This document shows, in pieces, positions 26,764 to 37,481 of a stretch of DNA of 64,000 nucleotides. This DNA comes from Chelatococcus reniformis (lineage in GTDB: Bacteria > Pseudomonadota > Alphaproteobacteria > Rhizobiales > Beijerinckiaceae). The first letter of the stretch is position 1. Each line of letters opens with the position of its first letter. Below the pieces are notes generated by a model. It saw only the letters and a list, made by a program, of their open reading frames with translations, was not told the DNA's origin and did not search any database. A program made the position numbers and the translations under genes. The DNA lies in contig NZ_BMGG01000006.1 in assembly GCF_014640075.1 (NCBI RefSeq), positions 228,175 to 292,174 on the forward strand, read 5' to 3'.

Positions 26764-28902
26764 TCACGCCATATGGGACAGTACGGCGAGTAGCAGAAGC
26801 GCCACGATGTTGGTGATCTTGATCGCCGGATTGACCGCAGGACCCGCGGTGTCCTTGTAGGGATCGCCGACCGTGTCGCCGGTGACCGACGCCTTATGCG
26901 CCTCCGAGCCCTTCTGGTGGACGACGCCGGACGAATCCTTGAAGCCGTCCTCGAACGACTTCTTGGCGTTGTCCCAAGCGCCGCCGCCCGAGGTCATCGA
27001 GATGGCGACGAAGAGACCGGTCACAATGACGCCGAGCAGCATGGCGCCGACGGCGGCGAAGGCCTGGCTCTTACCCGCCACCGCATTGATCACGACGTAG
27101 AGCACGATGGGCGCAAGCACCGGCAGCAGCGACGGCACGATCATCTCGCGGATCGCGGCCTTGGTCAGCATGTCGACCGCCCGCGCGTAATCGGGCCGGT
27201 CCCGGCCTTCCATGATGCCCGGTTTCTCGCGGAACTGGCGCCGCACCTCCTCGACGACCGCGCCAGCCGCACGCCCAACCGCGGTCATGGCAATGCCGCC
27301 GAACAGGAACGGGATCAGGCCGCCCAGCAGCAGGCCGACCACCACGTAGGGGTTGGCCAAGGAGAAGTCGACGTTGACCCCCTGGAAGTAGGGAAAACGG
27401 TCCGCGTTTGCCGTGAAGAACTTGAGATCCTCGTTATAGGCGGCGAACAGCACCAGGGCGCCGAGGCCGGCCGAACCGATGGCGTAGCCCTTGGTCACGG
27501 CCTTGGTGGTGTTGCCGACCGCGTCGAGAGCATCCGTCGACTTGCGGACCTCCTTGGGGAGGCCGGCCATCTCCGCGATGCCGCCGGCGTTGTCGGTCAC
27601 CGGGCCGAACGCGTCGAGCGCCACGATCATGCCGGCAAGGCCCAGCATCGTCGTGACCGCGATGGCGATGCCGAACAGACCGGCGAGCTTGAAGGCCACG
27701 ACGATGCCGGCGACGATGACGATCGTGGGCAGGGCGGTCGCCTCGAGCGACACCGCCAAACCCTGGATGACGTTGGTGCCGTGACCGGTGACGGAGGCCT
27801 GAGCGATGGACCGGACCGGGCGGAAATTCGTGCCGGTGTAGTACTCCGTGATCCACACGATCAGGCCCGTCACCAGGAGTCCCACCAGACCGCAGACGAA
27901 TAGCCTGAAGCCGTTGAGCACGAGGCCGTTGGCCCCGGGGAGGTCGCCCCAGCCGGTAACGAACTGCGTCGCCAGGGCCAGCCCGACGACCGAGAGCAGT
28001 CCGGTCGCGATCAGCCCCTTGTAGAGCGCGCCCATGATCGATTGGTTTGCACCCAGCCTGACGAAATAAGTGCCGACGATCGAGGTGACGATACAGGTGG
28101 CGCAGATTGCCAGCGGGTAGAGCATGGCCGAGCCGAGCAGCGGGGTGCCGGCGAAGAAGATGGCGGCCAGCACCATGGTCGCGACCACCGTCACGGCATA
28201 GGTCTCGAACAGGTCGGCCGCCATGCCGGCGCAGTCGCCGACGTTGTCGCCGACGTTGTCGGCGATGGTGGCCGGGTTGCGCGGGTCGTCCTCGGGAATG
28301 CCGGCCTCGACCTTGCCGACGAGATCGCCGCCGACGTCGGCGCCCTTGGTGAAGATGCCGCCGCCGAGGCGGGCGAAGATCGAGATCAGGGACGCGCCAA
28401 AGCCCAGCGCCACCAGCGCGTCGACGACGACCCGCTCGCCCGGCTGATGGCCGAGACCGACCGTCAGCACCATGTAGTAGATGGAGACACCGAGCAGCGC
28501 CAGGCCGGCGACCAGCATGCCGGTGACCGCGCCTGCCTTGAAGGCGATGTCGAGGCCCGCGCCGAGCGAGTTGGCCGCAGCCTGCGCCGTCCTGACGTTG
28601 GCCCTCACGGACACGTTCATGCCGATGAATCCCGCAGCACCGGACAGAATCGCCCCCACGGCGAAGCCGATGGCGACCAGGATGCCGAGCAGCCAGGCGA
28701 TGAGTGCGAAGAGCACGATGCCGACCAGGCCGATCGTGATGTATTGGCGTTTGAGGTAGGCCTGCGCGCCCTCGCTGATGGCGCCGGCGATTTCCTGCAT
28801 GCGCGCACTACCGGCATCGGCCGCCATCACGGAGCGGATGGTGACGACGCCGTAGGCAATGGAAAGTGCTCCTAGGACGATAACGATCAGTAGTGCGATC
28901 AT
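26764..28902 (-). CDS. hppA: H+-translocating pyrophosphatase, K+-independent type
   Basis: A 712-residue multi-helix membrane pyrophosphatase that couples PPi hydrolysis to proton export. Signature motifs: [20 protein letters not shown] at about 180-199, then [20 protein letters not shown], and [10 protein letters not shown] at 463-472. Lys467 and Thr470 are the residues known to mark K+-independent H+-PPases; K+-dependent enzymes have Ala/Gly there. The ATG at 28902 follows AGGGAAG. It is the last gene of the glyA-to-hppA run, about 380 bp beyond thiL, with repeats between. Confidence 0.96.
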   Translation of the reverse strand: MIALLIVIVLGALSIAYGVVTIRSVMAADAGSARMQEIAGAISEGAQAYLKRQYITIGLVGIVLFALIAWLLGILVAIGFAVGAILSGAAGFIGMNVSVRANVRTAQAAANSLGAGLDIAFKAGAVTGMLVAGLALLGVSIYYMVLTVGLGHQPGERVVVDALVALGFGASLISIFARLGGGIFTKGADVGGDLVGKVEAGIPEDDPRNPATIADNVGDNVGDCAGMAADLFETYAVTVVATMVLAAIFFAGTPLLGSAMLYPLAICATCIVTSIVGTYFVRLGANQSIMGALYKGLIATGLLSVVGLALATQFVTGWGDLPGANGLVLNGFRLFVCGLVGLLVTGLIVWITEYYTGTNFRPVRSIAQASVTGHGTNVIQGLAVSLEATALPTIVIVAGIVVAFKLAGLFGIAIAVTTMLGLAGMIVALDAFGPVTDNAGGIAEMAGLPKEVRKSTDALDAVGNTTKAVTKGYAIGSAGLGALVLFAAYNEDLKFFTANADRFPYFQGVNVDFSLANPYVVVGLLLGGLIPFLFGGIAMTAVGRAAGAVVEEVRRQFREKPGIMEGRDRPDYARAVDMLTKAAIREMIVPSLLPVLAPIVLYVVINAVAGKSQAFAAVGAMLLGVIVTGLFVAISMTSGGGAWDNAKKSFEDGFKDSSGVVHQKGSEAHKASVTGDTVGDPYKDTAGPAVNPAIKITNIVALLLLAVLSHMA

Positions 28903-29125
28903 GCGTTTTTCTTCCCTGACATTGTTGGTCACCGGTGACCGCCCTGTCCGGGTACGGCACGACCGATCCCACCCCACTCTGAGGGGCAGGACATGACTGC
29001 CAAAGTTTCGCCATCAAGGCAAACGCCATAACTCGACTTGTGCCGCGAATGCTTGATCGGTGCGCGAGCGATGTGGGGCGGCAACACGTTCGAGCTTGAA
29101 CAGTTCGAAAATGCGCCACAGCATT

Positions 29126-29152
29126 CCGGTCGGGGGGAACCACCCGATCCGG
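29126..29152. repeat. Degenerate hairpin related to two-hairpin element
   Basis: The stretch around ccggtcggggggaaccaccc then gatccgg is an imperfect inverted repeat matching the first hairpin of the two-hairpin family. It sits directly before the 103-bp element at 29187, in the thiL-hppA spacer (28903-29285), which holds no gene. Confidence 0.6.
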
Positions 29153-29186
29153 CGCAATCGTCAGATCGGTTTCAAACGCTGGGTCT

Positions 29187-29288
29187 GGAGTATTTCCGCG
29201 TTTCTTGGAATCGCCGAAATGCTATATCTGTTTGATTTGTCGCGCTTTCTTCACGCGACCGGCGTCCACTTCGCCCGAAAACGCTCTA
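29187..29288 (-). repeat. 103-bp TA-ended intergenic element, copy B
   Basis: Read on the minus strand: TAGAGCGTTTTCGGGC through to AATACTCC. It matches the units at 21784, 43456 and 61281 almost throughout, including the internal GTGGACGCCGGT and GATTCCAAGAAACGCGG. The first TAG is the stop codon of thiL. Confidence 0.9.
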
Positions 29289-30290
29289 GAAGTGGCTGTA
29301 GGAGCCCCGCGCGAAGTCCACCTCGCGGCCGGCCGAGAGGAACGCCGGGGGCGCGGTTCCGGCGACCACCTCGCCGATCACGGACAGGCCGATCCCCGCC
29401 GCCCGGGCCGCCCGCCCCAGCGGCTCGACCTCGCCCGGCGCCACGGTGACGAGGAGTTCGTAGTCGTCGCCGCCCGCAAAGATCGTCATGGCCAGCGATG
29501 CATCCGCCGCGAGCGCCCGCCGGGCAGCAGGCGACAGGGGCACGCGGTCGAGGTCGACGTGGGCCGAGACGCCGGAGGCGCGGAGCATCTTGCGCAGGTC
29601 TCCGACCAGCCCGTCTGAAACATCCATGGCGCAACGGGCGCGGGCGCGCATGGCCGACGCCAGCGCCAAGCGCGGCTGCGGGTGCAGATAGCGGTCGAGG
29701 ATGTGCGCCTGTTCCCCCGCGCTCAAGGCGGCGGCCCAGGCCGGCGCCTCGGCCGCAGCCACGCCCAGGCGCAAGCCAAGCCCGAGCGCGGCGTCGCCGA
29801 TCGTGCCGGTCACCGCCAGGACGTCTCCGGCACGCGCAGCCGTTCGCTTCACCATGGTGCCGCGGGGCACGTGTCCGAGGCCCGTGATCGACACGGACAG
29901 CGGGCCGGGCGTGCGCACGGTGTCCCCCCCGACGAGCGGGCATCGGTAAGCGGCGGCATCGCCGCCGAGCCCGCCCGCGAAGGCCTCGAGCCACGGCCGC
30001 GTCCAGCCCTCCTGCAGCGCGAGCGTCAGCAGGAATCCGAGCGGCTCCGCCCCCTTGGCGGCCAGGTCGGACAAATTGACGCGGAGCGATTTCCGGGCGA
30101 TCGCCTCGGGCGGATCATCGGCGAAGAAATGCACGCCGGCCACGACGCCGTCCGTAGTGGCCACCAGTTCATGCCCATCGGGCAACGAGAGCAAGGCGAC
30201 GTCGTCCTCAAGCCCCAGGCTGCCGGGGCCGGCGAGCGGCGCGAAGATGGTGGCGATCAGGTCGTCTTCCGAAAGCGGGCCGCTCCCCAT
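29286..30290 (-). CDS. thiL: Thiamine-monophosphate kinase
   Basis: A 334-residue ThiL that phosphorylates thiamine monophosphate to the active diphosphate with ATP. Conserved acidic motifs: GLEDDVALL near 26-34, TTDGVVAGVHFF, ARKSLRVNLSDLAAKGAEPL, GGDTVRTPG, CAMDVSDGLVGDL and AGGDDYELL. ATG at 30290 chosen because the upstream frame is shadow of nusB. The stop codon TAG is the end of a repeat element, so the wild-type C-terminus may have been altered (inference). Follows nusB with a 91-bp gap. Confidence 0.95.
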   Translation of the reverse strand: MGSGPLSEDDLIATIFAPLAGPGSLGLEDDVALLSLPDGHELVATTDGVVAGVHFFADDPPEAIARKSLRVNLSDLAAKGAEPLGFLLTLALQEGWTRPWLEAFAGGLGGDAAAYRCPLVGGDTVRTPGPLSVSITGLGHVPRGTMVKRTAARAGDVLAVTGTIGDAALGLGLRLGVAAAEAPAWAAALSAGEQAHILDRYLHPQPRLALASAMRARARCAMDVSDGLVGDLRKMLRASGVSAHVDLDRVPLSPAARRALAADASLAMTIFAGGDDYELLVTVAPGEVEPLGRAARAAGIGLSVIGEVVAGTAPPAFLSAGREVDFARGSYSHF

Positions 30291-30381
30291 TGCGAGCCTC
30301 CATTTCCGCCGGCTGCGGCGGCAGGCGCCGTCCGTGGCGCGACCTCCAGCTATCCCATCCGAATGGAACGCGCCGCGGCAC

Positions 30382-30855
30382 TCAGGTGCGTTTGCCGAGC
30401 TCGTCGGCGCGAGTCTGACGGGCGAGCTGGTCGAGGACCGCGTTGACGAGCCCCACCTCCTCACCGTCGTAGAAGGCGCGCGTGACGTCGACGTACTCCG
30501 ATATGGCGGCCTTGGCCGGCACGTCACGCCGGTACAGCAGTTCGTAAGCCCCTGCCCGCAGCACGGCGCGCAACACCGGCTCAACCCGCTTCAGCGGCCA
30601 TTTGGCGACGAGCGCCTCGTCGATCTTGCGATCGATGCCGCCCTGCTCGCGGACAACACCGCGGAGGATGTCGCGGAAGAAGGCCGCCTCCGCCGGCTGG
30701 AATTCCACCCCCTCGACTTCGCGGCCGATCCAATGGGCCTCGAATTCGGCCATCGCTTCCAGCACGCCCTTGCCCGAGACCTCCATCTCGTAGAGCGCCT
30801 GCACCGCCGCGAGGCGGGCTGCGCTCCGCATCTGTCCACGCGCAGGCTCAGCCAT
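30382..30855 (-). CDS. nusB: Transcription antitermination factor NusB
   Basis: A 157-residue NusB that binds boxA RNA with NusE for rRNA antitermination. Motifs: [37 protein letters not shown], then [20 protein letters not shown] and [32 protein letters not shown]. The ATG at 30855 overlaps the end of ribH by 8 bp, so translation is probably coupled. Gene order ribH-nusB is widely conserved. Confidence 0.95.
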   Translation of the reverse strand: MAEPARGQMRSAARLAAVQALYEMEVSGKGVLEAMAEFEAHWIGREVEGVEFQPAEAAFFRDILRGVVREQGGIDRKIDEALVAKWPLKRVEPVLRAVLRAGAYELLYRRDVPAKAAISEYVDVTRAFYDGEEVGLVNAVLDQLARQTRADELGKRT

Positions 30856-31336
30856 GGGTTGTCGTCCGCTTGATACGCAATACGGCGAGCGCCGCCTCGG
30901 CGGCGCCGCCACCCTTGTTCATGTCCGAGACCCGGGCCCGCGCCCATGCCTGCTCGTCGGTCTCGACGGTGAGGATGCCGTTGCCGAGCGGCAGCCGCCG
31001 GTCGACCGAGAGGTCCATCAGAGCGCGCGCGCTCTCGCCCGCGACGATGTCGAAGTGAGCGGTCTCGCCACGGATGACGCAGCCGAGCGCCACCGCAGCC
31101 TCGAACGGCTCGGTCGTAGCGGCGGCGGCGTCCACGGCGATGGCGATGGCGGCCGGGATCTCCAGGGCACCCGGAACCGTCACGACCTGATAGCCGGCGC
31201 CGGCCGCCTCGACGGCGGCAACCGCACCGGCGAGCAACTCGTCGGCGAGATCTTCATAGTAACGCGCCTCGACGATGAGGACGCGGGCACCCGCGAGCGA
31301 GACGGACGCGGATGCCGAGCGGCGCGGAGCGACCAT
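30848..31336 (-). CDS. ribH: 6,7-dimethyl-8-ribityllumazine synthase
   Basis: A 162-residue lumazine synthase making the riboflavin precursor from ArPP-derived pyrimidine and dihydroxybutanone phosphate. Motifs: [54 protein letters not shown] (with the catalytic His), [20 protein letters not shown] and [11 protein letters not shown]. The ATG at 31336 gives a family-typical length. It follows ribE after about 100 bp. Confidence 0.96.
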   Translation of the reverse strand: MVAPRRSASASVSLAGARVLIVEARYYEDLADELLAGAVAAVEAAGAGYQVVTVPGALEIPAAIAIAVDAAAATTEPFEAAVALGCVIRGETAHFDIVAGESARALMDLSVDRRLPLGNGILTVETDEQAWARARVSDMNKGGGAAEAALAVLRIKRTTTHG

Positions 31337-31436
31337 GCGTCGAAGACCTTCCCCATTGCGGCACCGGAAACGCCCAGGGCCATCCGCCGGACCCGCGTCC
31401 GGCGCCAACGCCGCGATGTCGGGCGGGTGGGAGGCG

Positions 31437-32075
31437 TCAGTACCCGCTCGCCTGCGCCTCGGCAAGCCGCGCCGCATAGCGCGCCATCAAATCGACTTCG
31501 AGATTGACCTCGTCGCCGGGCCGGCGGCCGCCCCAGGTGGTGACGTCGAGCGTATGCGGAATGATGAGGACACTGAAGACATCCCGCTCCACATTGTTGA
31601 CGGTCAGCGATGTGCCGTCGAGACCGACCGACCCCTTCTCGGCGATGAAGCGGGCGAGGTTCGCGGGAGCGCGGATGGTGAAGCGTGCAGTGGCGCCCCA
31701 GGGGCTGTCCGCATCAGTGATCTCGTCGCGGCCGACCAATTGCGCCAAGCCGTCGATATGACCGGTGACGATGTGGCCGCCGAGCTCGTCGCCGATCTTC
31801 AGCGAACGCTCCAGGTTGAGACGGGCGCCGAGCTGCCATCGGCCGGCATTGGTGCGCTCCAGCGTCTCGGCCGCCACGTCCACGTCGAACCACGCCCCTC
31901 CGCCGTGCGCTCCCACGGCGACGACAGTGAGGCAGGGGCCGGAGCAGGCGATCGACGCGCCGATGGCGATGCCCGCCGGGTCGTAGCTCGAGGCAATGCG
32001 CAGACGGCGCAGCTTGCCAGCATGGTCTTCGGCGGCGATGACCTCGCCCAAGTCGGTGACGATCCCGGTGAACAT
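31437..32075 (-). CDS. ribE: Riboflavin synthase alpha subunit
   Basis: A 212-residue riboflavin synthase with two lumazine-binding repeats. Starts with the invariant MFTGIV, then [12 protein letters not shown] in the first barrel; the second barrel has [32 protein letters not shown] and [15 protein letters not shown]. It dismutates two lumazines to riboflavin. The ATG overlaps the ribD stop by one base (TGATG). Confidence 0.96.
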   Translation of the reverse strand: MFTGIVTDLGEVIAAEDHAGKLRRLRIASSYDPAGIAIGASIACSGPCLTVVAVGAHGGGAWFDVDVAAETLERTNAGRWQLGARLNLERSLKIGDELGGHIVTGHIDGLAQLVGRDEITDADSPWGATARFTIRAPANLARFIAEKGSVGLDGTSLTVNNVERDVFSVLIIPHTLDVTTWGGRRPGDEVNLEVDLMARYAARLAEAQASGY

Positions 32076-33241
32076 CAGGGCTGCCTCTCGTAGAATGCAA
32101 AGCGGTCGGGGCCAGCCCGCAACGGCGGCAGGGCCCGCATGCCGGCCAGGGCGCGGGCGAGCGACGGGCCGACCGCGGCAAGGCCGGCCACCTCAAGCCG
32201 GACGCCGCCAGTGACGATCACGACCTCATCGATGAGATCGTCCTCCGCCAAGGCGTCCGCCAGCGCGGGCCCGCCCTCGCAGAGCAGGCGTGTGAGGCCG
32301 CGGGTGGCGAGCAGGCGCAGCGCCGCCGCGGGGTCGAGCCGCCCGGCAGCACCGGCCGGCGCGACCCGCAGCACCTCGACGCCGGCCGCGACCAGCATCG
32401 CCTCCCGCGCCGCCGGCGCGCTCTCGGCAGCCACGACCCACGTCGGCACATCGCGGGCGGTCGCCACGAGGCGAGCCGCGAGGGGAATATTGAGCTGACT
32501 ATCGAAGACGATGCGGATCGGCGAGCTCTCCGCCATCCCCGGCAGCCGGACATTCAGTGCGGGGTCGTCCGCGAGCACGGTGCCGAGCCCGACGAGGATG
32601 CCGTCGGCGTGGGCCCGCATCAAGTGGACGCGGGCGTTGGCGGCACCCTCCGTGATCATCAGGCGGGAACCGCCGACACGGGCCGCAAAGCCGTCGAGGG
32701 TCCGGGCAAGCTTCAGCGTCACGGCCGGCCGGCCTTCGCGCACGCGAGTGAAATGGCCAAGGTGTGCCTGCCGTGCGGCAGCGGCTTCGACGCCGACCAC
32801 CACGTCCACGCCAGCAGCGGCCAGGCGCGCATGCCCGTGTCCGGCGACGAGCGGGTTCGGATCCTCGATCGCCGAGACGACCCGGGCGACGCCGGCCTCG
32901 ATCATGGCGTCGGCACAGGGCCCGGTGCGGCCCACGTGCGAGCAGGGCTCCAGGGTGACGTACAACGTGGCTCCGCGAGCCGCGGCGCCCGCCTGCGCGC
33001 GCGCCACGACCTCGGCATGGGGGCGGCCACCGGGCTGCGTGGCGCCGCGGCCAACCACGACCGGACCGTTGGCGGTTGGCCGCACCAGGACGGCCCCGAC
33101 CGAGGGATTGGGCCACGTGCGGCCCAGATGGCGATGCCCGAGCGCTAGAGCCTGGCGCATGAAGCGGCCATCGTCGTCGGCACGAGACCGCTCGCCAGCC
33201 GAGGCCGCGGTTGCCGCAATACCGTTGCTCGGGGCGCCCAT
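32075..33241 (-). CDS. ribD: Bifunctional pyrimidine deaminase/reductase RibD
   Basis: A 388-residue RibD. The N-terminal deaminase has zinc ligands His75 in GGRPHAEVVA (with Glu77), Cys100 in TLEPCSHVGRTGPC and Cys109. The C-terminal reductase has VTLKLARTLDGFAA, TEGAANARVHLMRAHADGIL and VGLGTVLADDPALNVRLPG, and the NADPH-binding LLCEGGPALADAL. ATG at 33241 overlaps the nrdR stop (TGATG). First dedicated step of riboflavin synthesis. Confidence 0.96.
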   Translation of the reverse strand: MGAPSNGIAATAASAGERSRADDDGRFMRQALALGHRHLGRTWPNPSVGAVLVRPTANGPVVVGRGATQPGGRPHAEVVARAQAGAAARGATLYVTLEPCSHVGRTGPCADAMIEAGVARVVSAIEDPNPLVAGHGHARLAAAGVDVVVGVEAAAARQAHLGHFTRVREGRPAVTLKLARTLDGFAARVGGSRLMITEGAANARVHLMRAHADGILVGLGTVLADDPALNVRLPGMAESSPIRIVFDSQLNIPLAARLVATARDVPTWVVAAESAPAAREAMLVAAGVEVLRVAPAGAAGRLDPAAALRLLATRGLTRLLCEGGPALADALAEDDLIDEVVIVTGGVRLEVAGLAAVGPSLARALAGMRALPPLRAGPDRFAFYERQP

Positions 33242-33723
33242 CACGCCAGCTTGTCACGGCCCGGCGCGCCGTCGTCGCCCGCCAGTTCGCCGATGATGTC
33301 GCCAAAATCCTTGGCTTCGCGGAAGTTGCGATAGACCGAGGCGAAGCGCACGTAGGCCACGTCGTCCAGATTCTTCAGGCCAGCCATGACGAGCTCACCG
33401 ACCTTCTCGCTCGGGATCTCGCTATCGCCCATGCTTTCGAGCTGACGCACGATGCCGTTGATGAGGCGTTCGATGCGCTCCCCGTCGACCGGCCGCTTGC
33501 GCAACGCCACCTCGACCGACCGCTGCAGCTTGTCGCGGTCGAAGGGGACGCGCCGGCCCGAGCGCTTGATCAGGACGAGTTCGCGCAGCTGCACGCGCTC
33601 GAAGGTGGTGAAGCGGCCGCCGCAATCGGGACAGACCCGCCGCCGGCGGATGGCGGAGGAATCGTCCGTCGGCCGCGAATCCTTCACCTGCGTATCCAGG
33701 CTGCCGCAATACGGACAACGCAT
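33241..33723 (-). CDS. nrdR: Transcriptional repressor NrdR
   Basis: A 160-residue ATP-cone repressor of ribonucleotide reductase genes. The N-terminal zinc ribbon has Cys3, Cys6, Cys31 and Cys34 (MRCPYCGS and CPDCGGRF). [20 protein letters not shown] is diagnostic. The ATP-cone follows, with [20 protein letters not shown], and [20 protein letters not shown] closes it. ATG at 33723 is preferred over the GTG at 33726. Between glyA and ribD in the standard alphaproteobacterial order. Confidence 0.96.
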   Translation of the reverse strand: MRCPYCGSLDTQVKDSRPTDDSSAIRRRRVCPDCGGRFTTFERVQLRELVLIKRSGRRVPFDRDKLQRSVEVALRKRPVDGERIERLINGIVRQLESMGDSEIPSEKVGELVMAGLKNLDDVAYVRFASVYRNFREAKDFGDIIGELAGDDGAPGRDKLA

Positions 33724-33750
33724 CACCGACCCTCGCGCCGTGCCGACCGG

Positions 33751-35052
33751 TCAGGCGTAGATGGGGAAACGGCGCGTGAGTTCCCTCACCTCGGCGACGA
33801 TGAGCTGCTCCACCTCGGCCTCGCCCGCCTCGCCCGCCTTGGCGAGCCCATCCAGCACCCGCACGATCATGCCGCCCACGTGCTGGAACTCGGCGACGCC
33901 GAAACCGCGCGACGTCGCTGCCGGCGTGCCGAGGCGAATGCCCGACGTGACCGTCGGCTTTTCCGGATCAAACGGCACGCCGTTCTTGTTGCAGGTGATG
34001 TGGGCTCGCCCCAGCGCCGCCTCCGCCGCCTTGCCCGTCAGGCCCTTCGAGCGCAGGTCGACCAGGATCAGGTGGTTGTCGGTGCCACCGGCGACGAGCG
34101 AATAGCCGCCGGCGGTGAGCGTCGCGGCCAGGGCCCTGGCATTGTCCACCACGCCGCGCGAGTAGACCTTGAAATCGGGTCGCAGCGCCTCACCGAACGC
34201 CACCGCCTTGGCGGCAATCACATGCATCAGCGGTCCGCCCTGGAGGCCCGGGAAGATCGCCGAGTTGATCTTCTTGGCCATGCCCTCGTCGTCGCTCAGG
34301 ATCATGCCGCCGCGCGGGCCGCGCAAGGTTTTATGGGTGGTGGTGGTCACAACGTGGGCGTGGGGGAACGGCGACGGATGGACGCCGCCGGCCACCAGAC
34401 CGGCGAAATGGGCCATGTCGACCATGAAATACGCGCCGACCTCGTCGGCAATCTCGCGGAAGCGGGCGAAATCCCAATGCCGCGAATAGGCCGAGCCGCC
34501 GGCGATGATGAGCTTGGGCTTGTGCTCGCGCGCCAGGCGGGCGACGTCGTCCATGTCGATGCGCTGGTCGTCGGGCCGCACGGTATAGTGGACCGGCTTG
34601 AACCACTTGCCGGACATGTTCGGTGGCGCCCCGTGGGTGAGGTGCCCGCCCGCGGCCAGATCGAGCCCCATGAAGGTGTCGCCCGGCTTGAGCAGGGCGA
34701 GGAACACGGCCTGGTTCGCCTGGGAGCCCGAATTGGGCTGGACGTTGGCGAAGCCGCAGCCGAACAGCCGGCAGGCGCGCTCGATCGCCAGATCCTCGGC
34801 GATGTCGACGAACTGGCAGCCGCCGTAGTAGCGGCGGCGCGAATAGCCCTCGGCATACTTGTTGGTGAGGACCGAGCCTTGGGCCTCCAGCACGGCGCGC
34901 GAGACGATGTTCTCTGAGGCGATCAGTTCGACCTCGTCGCGCTGACGGCCGAGCTCGAGGCCGACGGCGCGGGCGATCTCCGGGTCACTGTCGGCCAGCG
35001 ACGCCGAGAAGAAGCTGTTGGAGAGGTGTGGCTTCGTCTCGCTAGCGCTCAT
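33751..35052 (-). CDS. glyA: Serine hydroxymethyltransferase
   Basis: A 433-residue PLP enzyme interconverting serine and glycine with tetrahydrofolate. Hallmarks: [76 protein letters not shown] and [18 protein letters not shown] with the PLP lysine at about 241. ATG at 35052 gives the usual short leader. It leads the glyA-nrdR-rib-nusB-thiL run; the promoter is probably in the 35053-35228 interval. Confidence 0.97.
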   Translation of the reverse strand: MSASETKPHLSNSFFSASLADSDPEIARAVGLELGRQRDEVELIASENIVSRAVLEAQGSVLTNKYAEGYSRRRYYGGCQFVDIAEDLAIERACRLFGCGFANVQPNSGSQANQAVFLALLKPGDTFMGLDLAAGGHLTHGAPPNMSGKWFKPVHYTVRPDDQRIDMDDVARLAREHKPKLIIAGGSAYSRHWDFARFREIADEVGAYFMVDMAHFAGLVAGGVHPSPFPHAHVVTTTTHKTLRGPRGGMILSDDEGMAKKINSAIFPGLQGGPLMHVIAAKAVAFGEALRPDFKVYSRGVVDNARALAATLTAGGYSLVAGGTDNHLILVDLRSKGLTGKAAEAALGRAHITCNKNGVPFDPEKPTVTSGIRLGTPAATSRGFGVAEFQHVGGMIVRVLDGLAKAGEAGEAEVEQLIVAEVRELTRRFPIYA

Positions 35053-35228
35053 GGGACACCTACCGTTGCTGCCGCGACCGACGTCGTCCAGGGCCTCGCC
35101 ATATGGGGTCGGATGTCGGCCGATGCTCGATCGCGACGCCCTCGCGATTCCGGTTGCGGCGGACGCGCGGTCCTTAGCACGGCCCTCCCGGCCCGCCAAC
35201 CGGATCGGCATGGACGGCGGACACGGCC

Positions 35229-35298
35229 CTAGAGCGCTTCACGATTGGGTGGAATCACCCGATCGCGAAGAAGCGCTCCAGATTCAAGATGCTTGAGT
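35229..35298 (+). repeat. Two-hairpin element, first half intact (copy 3)
   Basis: Starts ctagagcgcttcacgatt and forms gattgggtgg/aat/cacccgatc flanked by cgcgaagaagcgctccaga and ttcaag. It contains the left TAGAGC end of the family. The second hairpin is replaced by another self-complementary pair at 35311-35345 (gccgatgcg...cgcatcggc). It lies between the glyA start and the L,D-transpeptidase terminator. Confidence 0.75.
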
Positions 35299-35348
35299 CG
35301 CGGGAATTCGCCGATGCGCTGCGTCGGCCCGGCGCCGCGCATCGGCTG

Positions 35349-35377
35349 CAAAAAGCAATGGCCGGGCGAGCCCGGCC
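35349..35377 (-). terminator. Rho-independent terminator of the L,D-transpeptidase gene
   Basis: On the minus strand: stem GGCCGGG, loop, CCCGGCC (35360-35377), then attgc and TTTTT (35350-35354). It lies 90 bp after the stop of the L,D-transpeptidase gene. Confidence 0.75.
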
Positions 35378-35467
35378 ACGCTTCCAAACTTGGAGCCTGC
35401 ACATCACGCCGGCTCTGACCGATGGACGGCCGGGACCCTCCGGCCATCGCCTCGGGGCGGGTGCGGA

Positions 35468-36784
35468 TCAGTGCGCCGCCGGGACCTGGTCGGCGGCCGC
35501 AGCAGCCATCGCCGCCGCCGGGCCGAGGCCGTCGCGATTGTAGATGTCGTCGCGGAACTGCACCATGCCGTCCGGTCCAGCCCAGGCCGTGACATAGCTC
35601 CAGTAGGTGGGCACCGGCTCGGCCAGGCGCGCGTCGATCCTGTTGCCGGAATCGATCGCCTGGGCGATCCGCTCGGGATCCCAGCCGGGCGTATCCTTCA
35701 GCAGGAAGGCAATATAGTCACGCACATTCTGCACGCGCACGCAGCCCGACGACACGAAGCGGAAGTCGTCGCCGAAGATGCCCTTGGCGGGCGTGTCGTG
35801 CATGTAGACGCCGTGCGGATTGGGGATGTTGATACGCACGAAGCCCATCGAATTCAGGTCGGCACCGGGATCCTGCCTGAACATGTAGTTCGTCGCTTCG
35901 TTCGACCGCCAGTTGATCTGGCTCGGCTGAATCTGGCTGCCGTCCTTGCTGTAGATGCGGATCTTGTTGTCGGTCAGGTAGTTCGGGTCGGCCTGCATCT
36001 TCGGGATGAGATCCTTGCGGATGATCGACGCCGGCACCGTCCAGAACGGGTTGAAATTGATCTCGGTAATCTTGGCGTTCATGATCGGTGACTGGCGGTC
36101 GATCTTGCCGACGCCCGCGGCGTGGCGGGTCGCGACCTGGCCGTTCTCCACCGTCTCGACCAGCGCGGCCGGGATATTGACGATCACATAGCGCTGCCCG
36201 AGGTTGCCCGAGAACGAGCGCAGCCGCACGAGATTGGTCTCGAGCTGCTTCAGGCGCGTGCTGGCGGGCACATTGAGCGCGACGACGGTCGTATTGTTGA
36301 GCACGCCGGTGGCGTTGAGGCCATGGCGTGCCTGGAAGCGCTTGACCCCGGCTTCGACATAGGAATCGTAGACCTCGGCGGCCCCACCGGTCGGCTGCAT
36401 GTCGCCGGACTGAATCAGCCGCTGGCGCAATGTCGCCACCGCCGGGCCGCGAGAGCCCAGCCTGAGCTTAGCCGCCGGCGACACCTGCTGCCAGCCACCC
36501 GACGCCACGATCTCGCGGTAGCGCGTGATCGCCTGCTCGGTGCCATCGACCGTAGCGGGCGACAGGATCGGCGTGGACGAGCGCCGGACGCGGCTGCGAG
36601 CCGCGGAATCATAAGGCTGGCTCCACTCCGCCTGCTCGCCGCCCAATTGCTGCGCGGAGACGGGCGAAGCGGCCACGACCGCGGTGGCGAACGGAGCAGC
36701 GACGATCGCGCCCAAGGCGAGCGCCCGGGACGCGTGCAGCGAAAATCTGGGCTGGAAATCGGGCATGCGGAGCTTCAAGAGCAT
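35468..36784 (-). CDS. L,D-transpeptidase family protein (YcbB-like)
   Basis: A 438-residue exported enzyme. A signal sequence covers about residues 13-45 (cleavage near PVSAQQ). A peptidoglycan-binding domain (LRLGSRGPAVATLRQRLIQS to about 172) precedes the YkuD catalytic domain (about 198-372). The active-site motif is HGVYMHDTPAKGIF then FRFVSSGCVRVQN, with His329 and Cys348 as catalytic pair. It forms 3-3 peptidoglycan cross-links or anchors proteins. The ATG at 36784 is taken over a TTG at 36793. Monocistronic, ended by a terminator. Confidence 0.92.
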   Translation of the reverse strand: MLLKLRMPDFQPRFSLHASRALALGAIVAAPFATAVVAASPVSAQQLGGEQAEWSQPYDSAARSRVRRSSTPILSPATVDGTEQAITRYREIVASGGWQQVSPAAKLRLGSRGPAVATLRQRLIQSGDMQPTGGAAEVYDSYVEAGVKRFQARHGLNATGVLNNTTVVALNVPASTRLKQLETNLVRLRSFSGNLGQRYVIVNIPAALVETVENGQVATRHAAGVGKIDRQSPIMNAKITEINFNPFWTVPASIIRKDLIPKMQADPNYLTDNKIRIYSKDGSQIQPSQINWRSNEATNYMFRQDPGADLNSMGFVRINIPNPHGVYMHDTPAKGIFGDDFRFVSSGCVRVQNVRDYIAFLLKDTPGWDPERIAQAIDSGNRIDARLAEPVPTYWSYVTAWAGPDGMVQFRDDIYNRDGLGPAAAMAAAAADQVPAAH

Positions 36785-37013
36785 GGTCCTCAAACTGCGC
36801 GGTTGCGACGCGGGGAGGAGGGCTGGGCGGAGTGCCGGCGTTGGCGCGGCGCCTTCGGCGACTTGCTTAGCCTTGCAGCGTTACCAAACGATGAGCAGTC
36901 CGGCCTTTTTGTGGCGCCGCTACCGATGATGCCCGTCTGGCCCCGGCAGCAGGGGCGACCGTGTCCGATCCGCAACATCGCCCGTCGGCAGCCCCCAATT
37001 CATCGCCGGGCTC

Positions 37014-37481
37014 TCACTCCTGGTCGTGCGCCGCGAGCCACGAGATCGTCAGGTAGATGGCGATCAGGAGGCTGAACATGACGATGGTGAAGCTGCCGCT
37101 GGCGACGGCGCGCGGCACGAAGATCGCCAGGATCAGCTGGCTCATCACCGCGAGCAACCACATGATGCCGCCCCAGGTACTGGTCAGCCACAGGCCGACG
37201 GCAGCCACGAGGTTGAGCACGGCAAAATAGACCAGCGTCGCCTGCGCGCCGAACGTCCGGTCCTCGAACGGCGCGGCCGCCGGCAGGATGCCGAGGATGT
37301 CGGCCCAGGTCGTGAGGCCGAGAACCATCCACACGACCGCCATCAGCCGCATGAACCACACGAGGATGCGGCTCCAGCGGATGTGCGCGACGCCGGTGCT
37401 CTCGCGCAGCGCCTCGAGCACGCCGCGCTCCGCGCCGTCGGTCTGTTCGCGCTTCGCCAGCAGCCCCTTCAGAATAGTCAT
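37014..37481 (-). CDS. DUF6163-like membrane protein
   Basis: A 155-residue protein with four membrane helices (about 39-58, 79-98, 104-122, 128-150). The first helix region IRWSRILVWFMRLMAVVWMV, LGLTTWADILGI resembles DUF6163 proteins of Hyphomicrobiales. Function unknown. The start ATG at 37481 is the first in frame. Flanked by the L,D-transpeptidase and the HIBCH gene, both on the same strand but 230 and 183 bp away, so probably independent. Confidence 0.65.
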   Translation of the reverse strand: MTILKGLLAKREQTDGAERGVLEALRESTGVAHIRWSRILVWFMRLMAVVWMVLGLTTWADILGILPAAAPFEDRTFGAQATLVYFAVLNLVAAVGLWLTSTWGGIMWLLAVMSQLILAIFVPRAVASGSFTIVMFSLLIAIYLTISWLAAHDQE

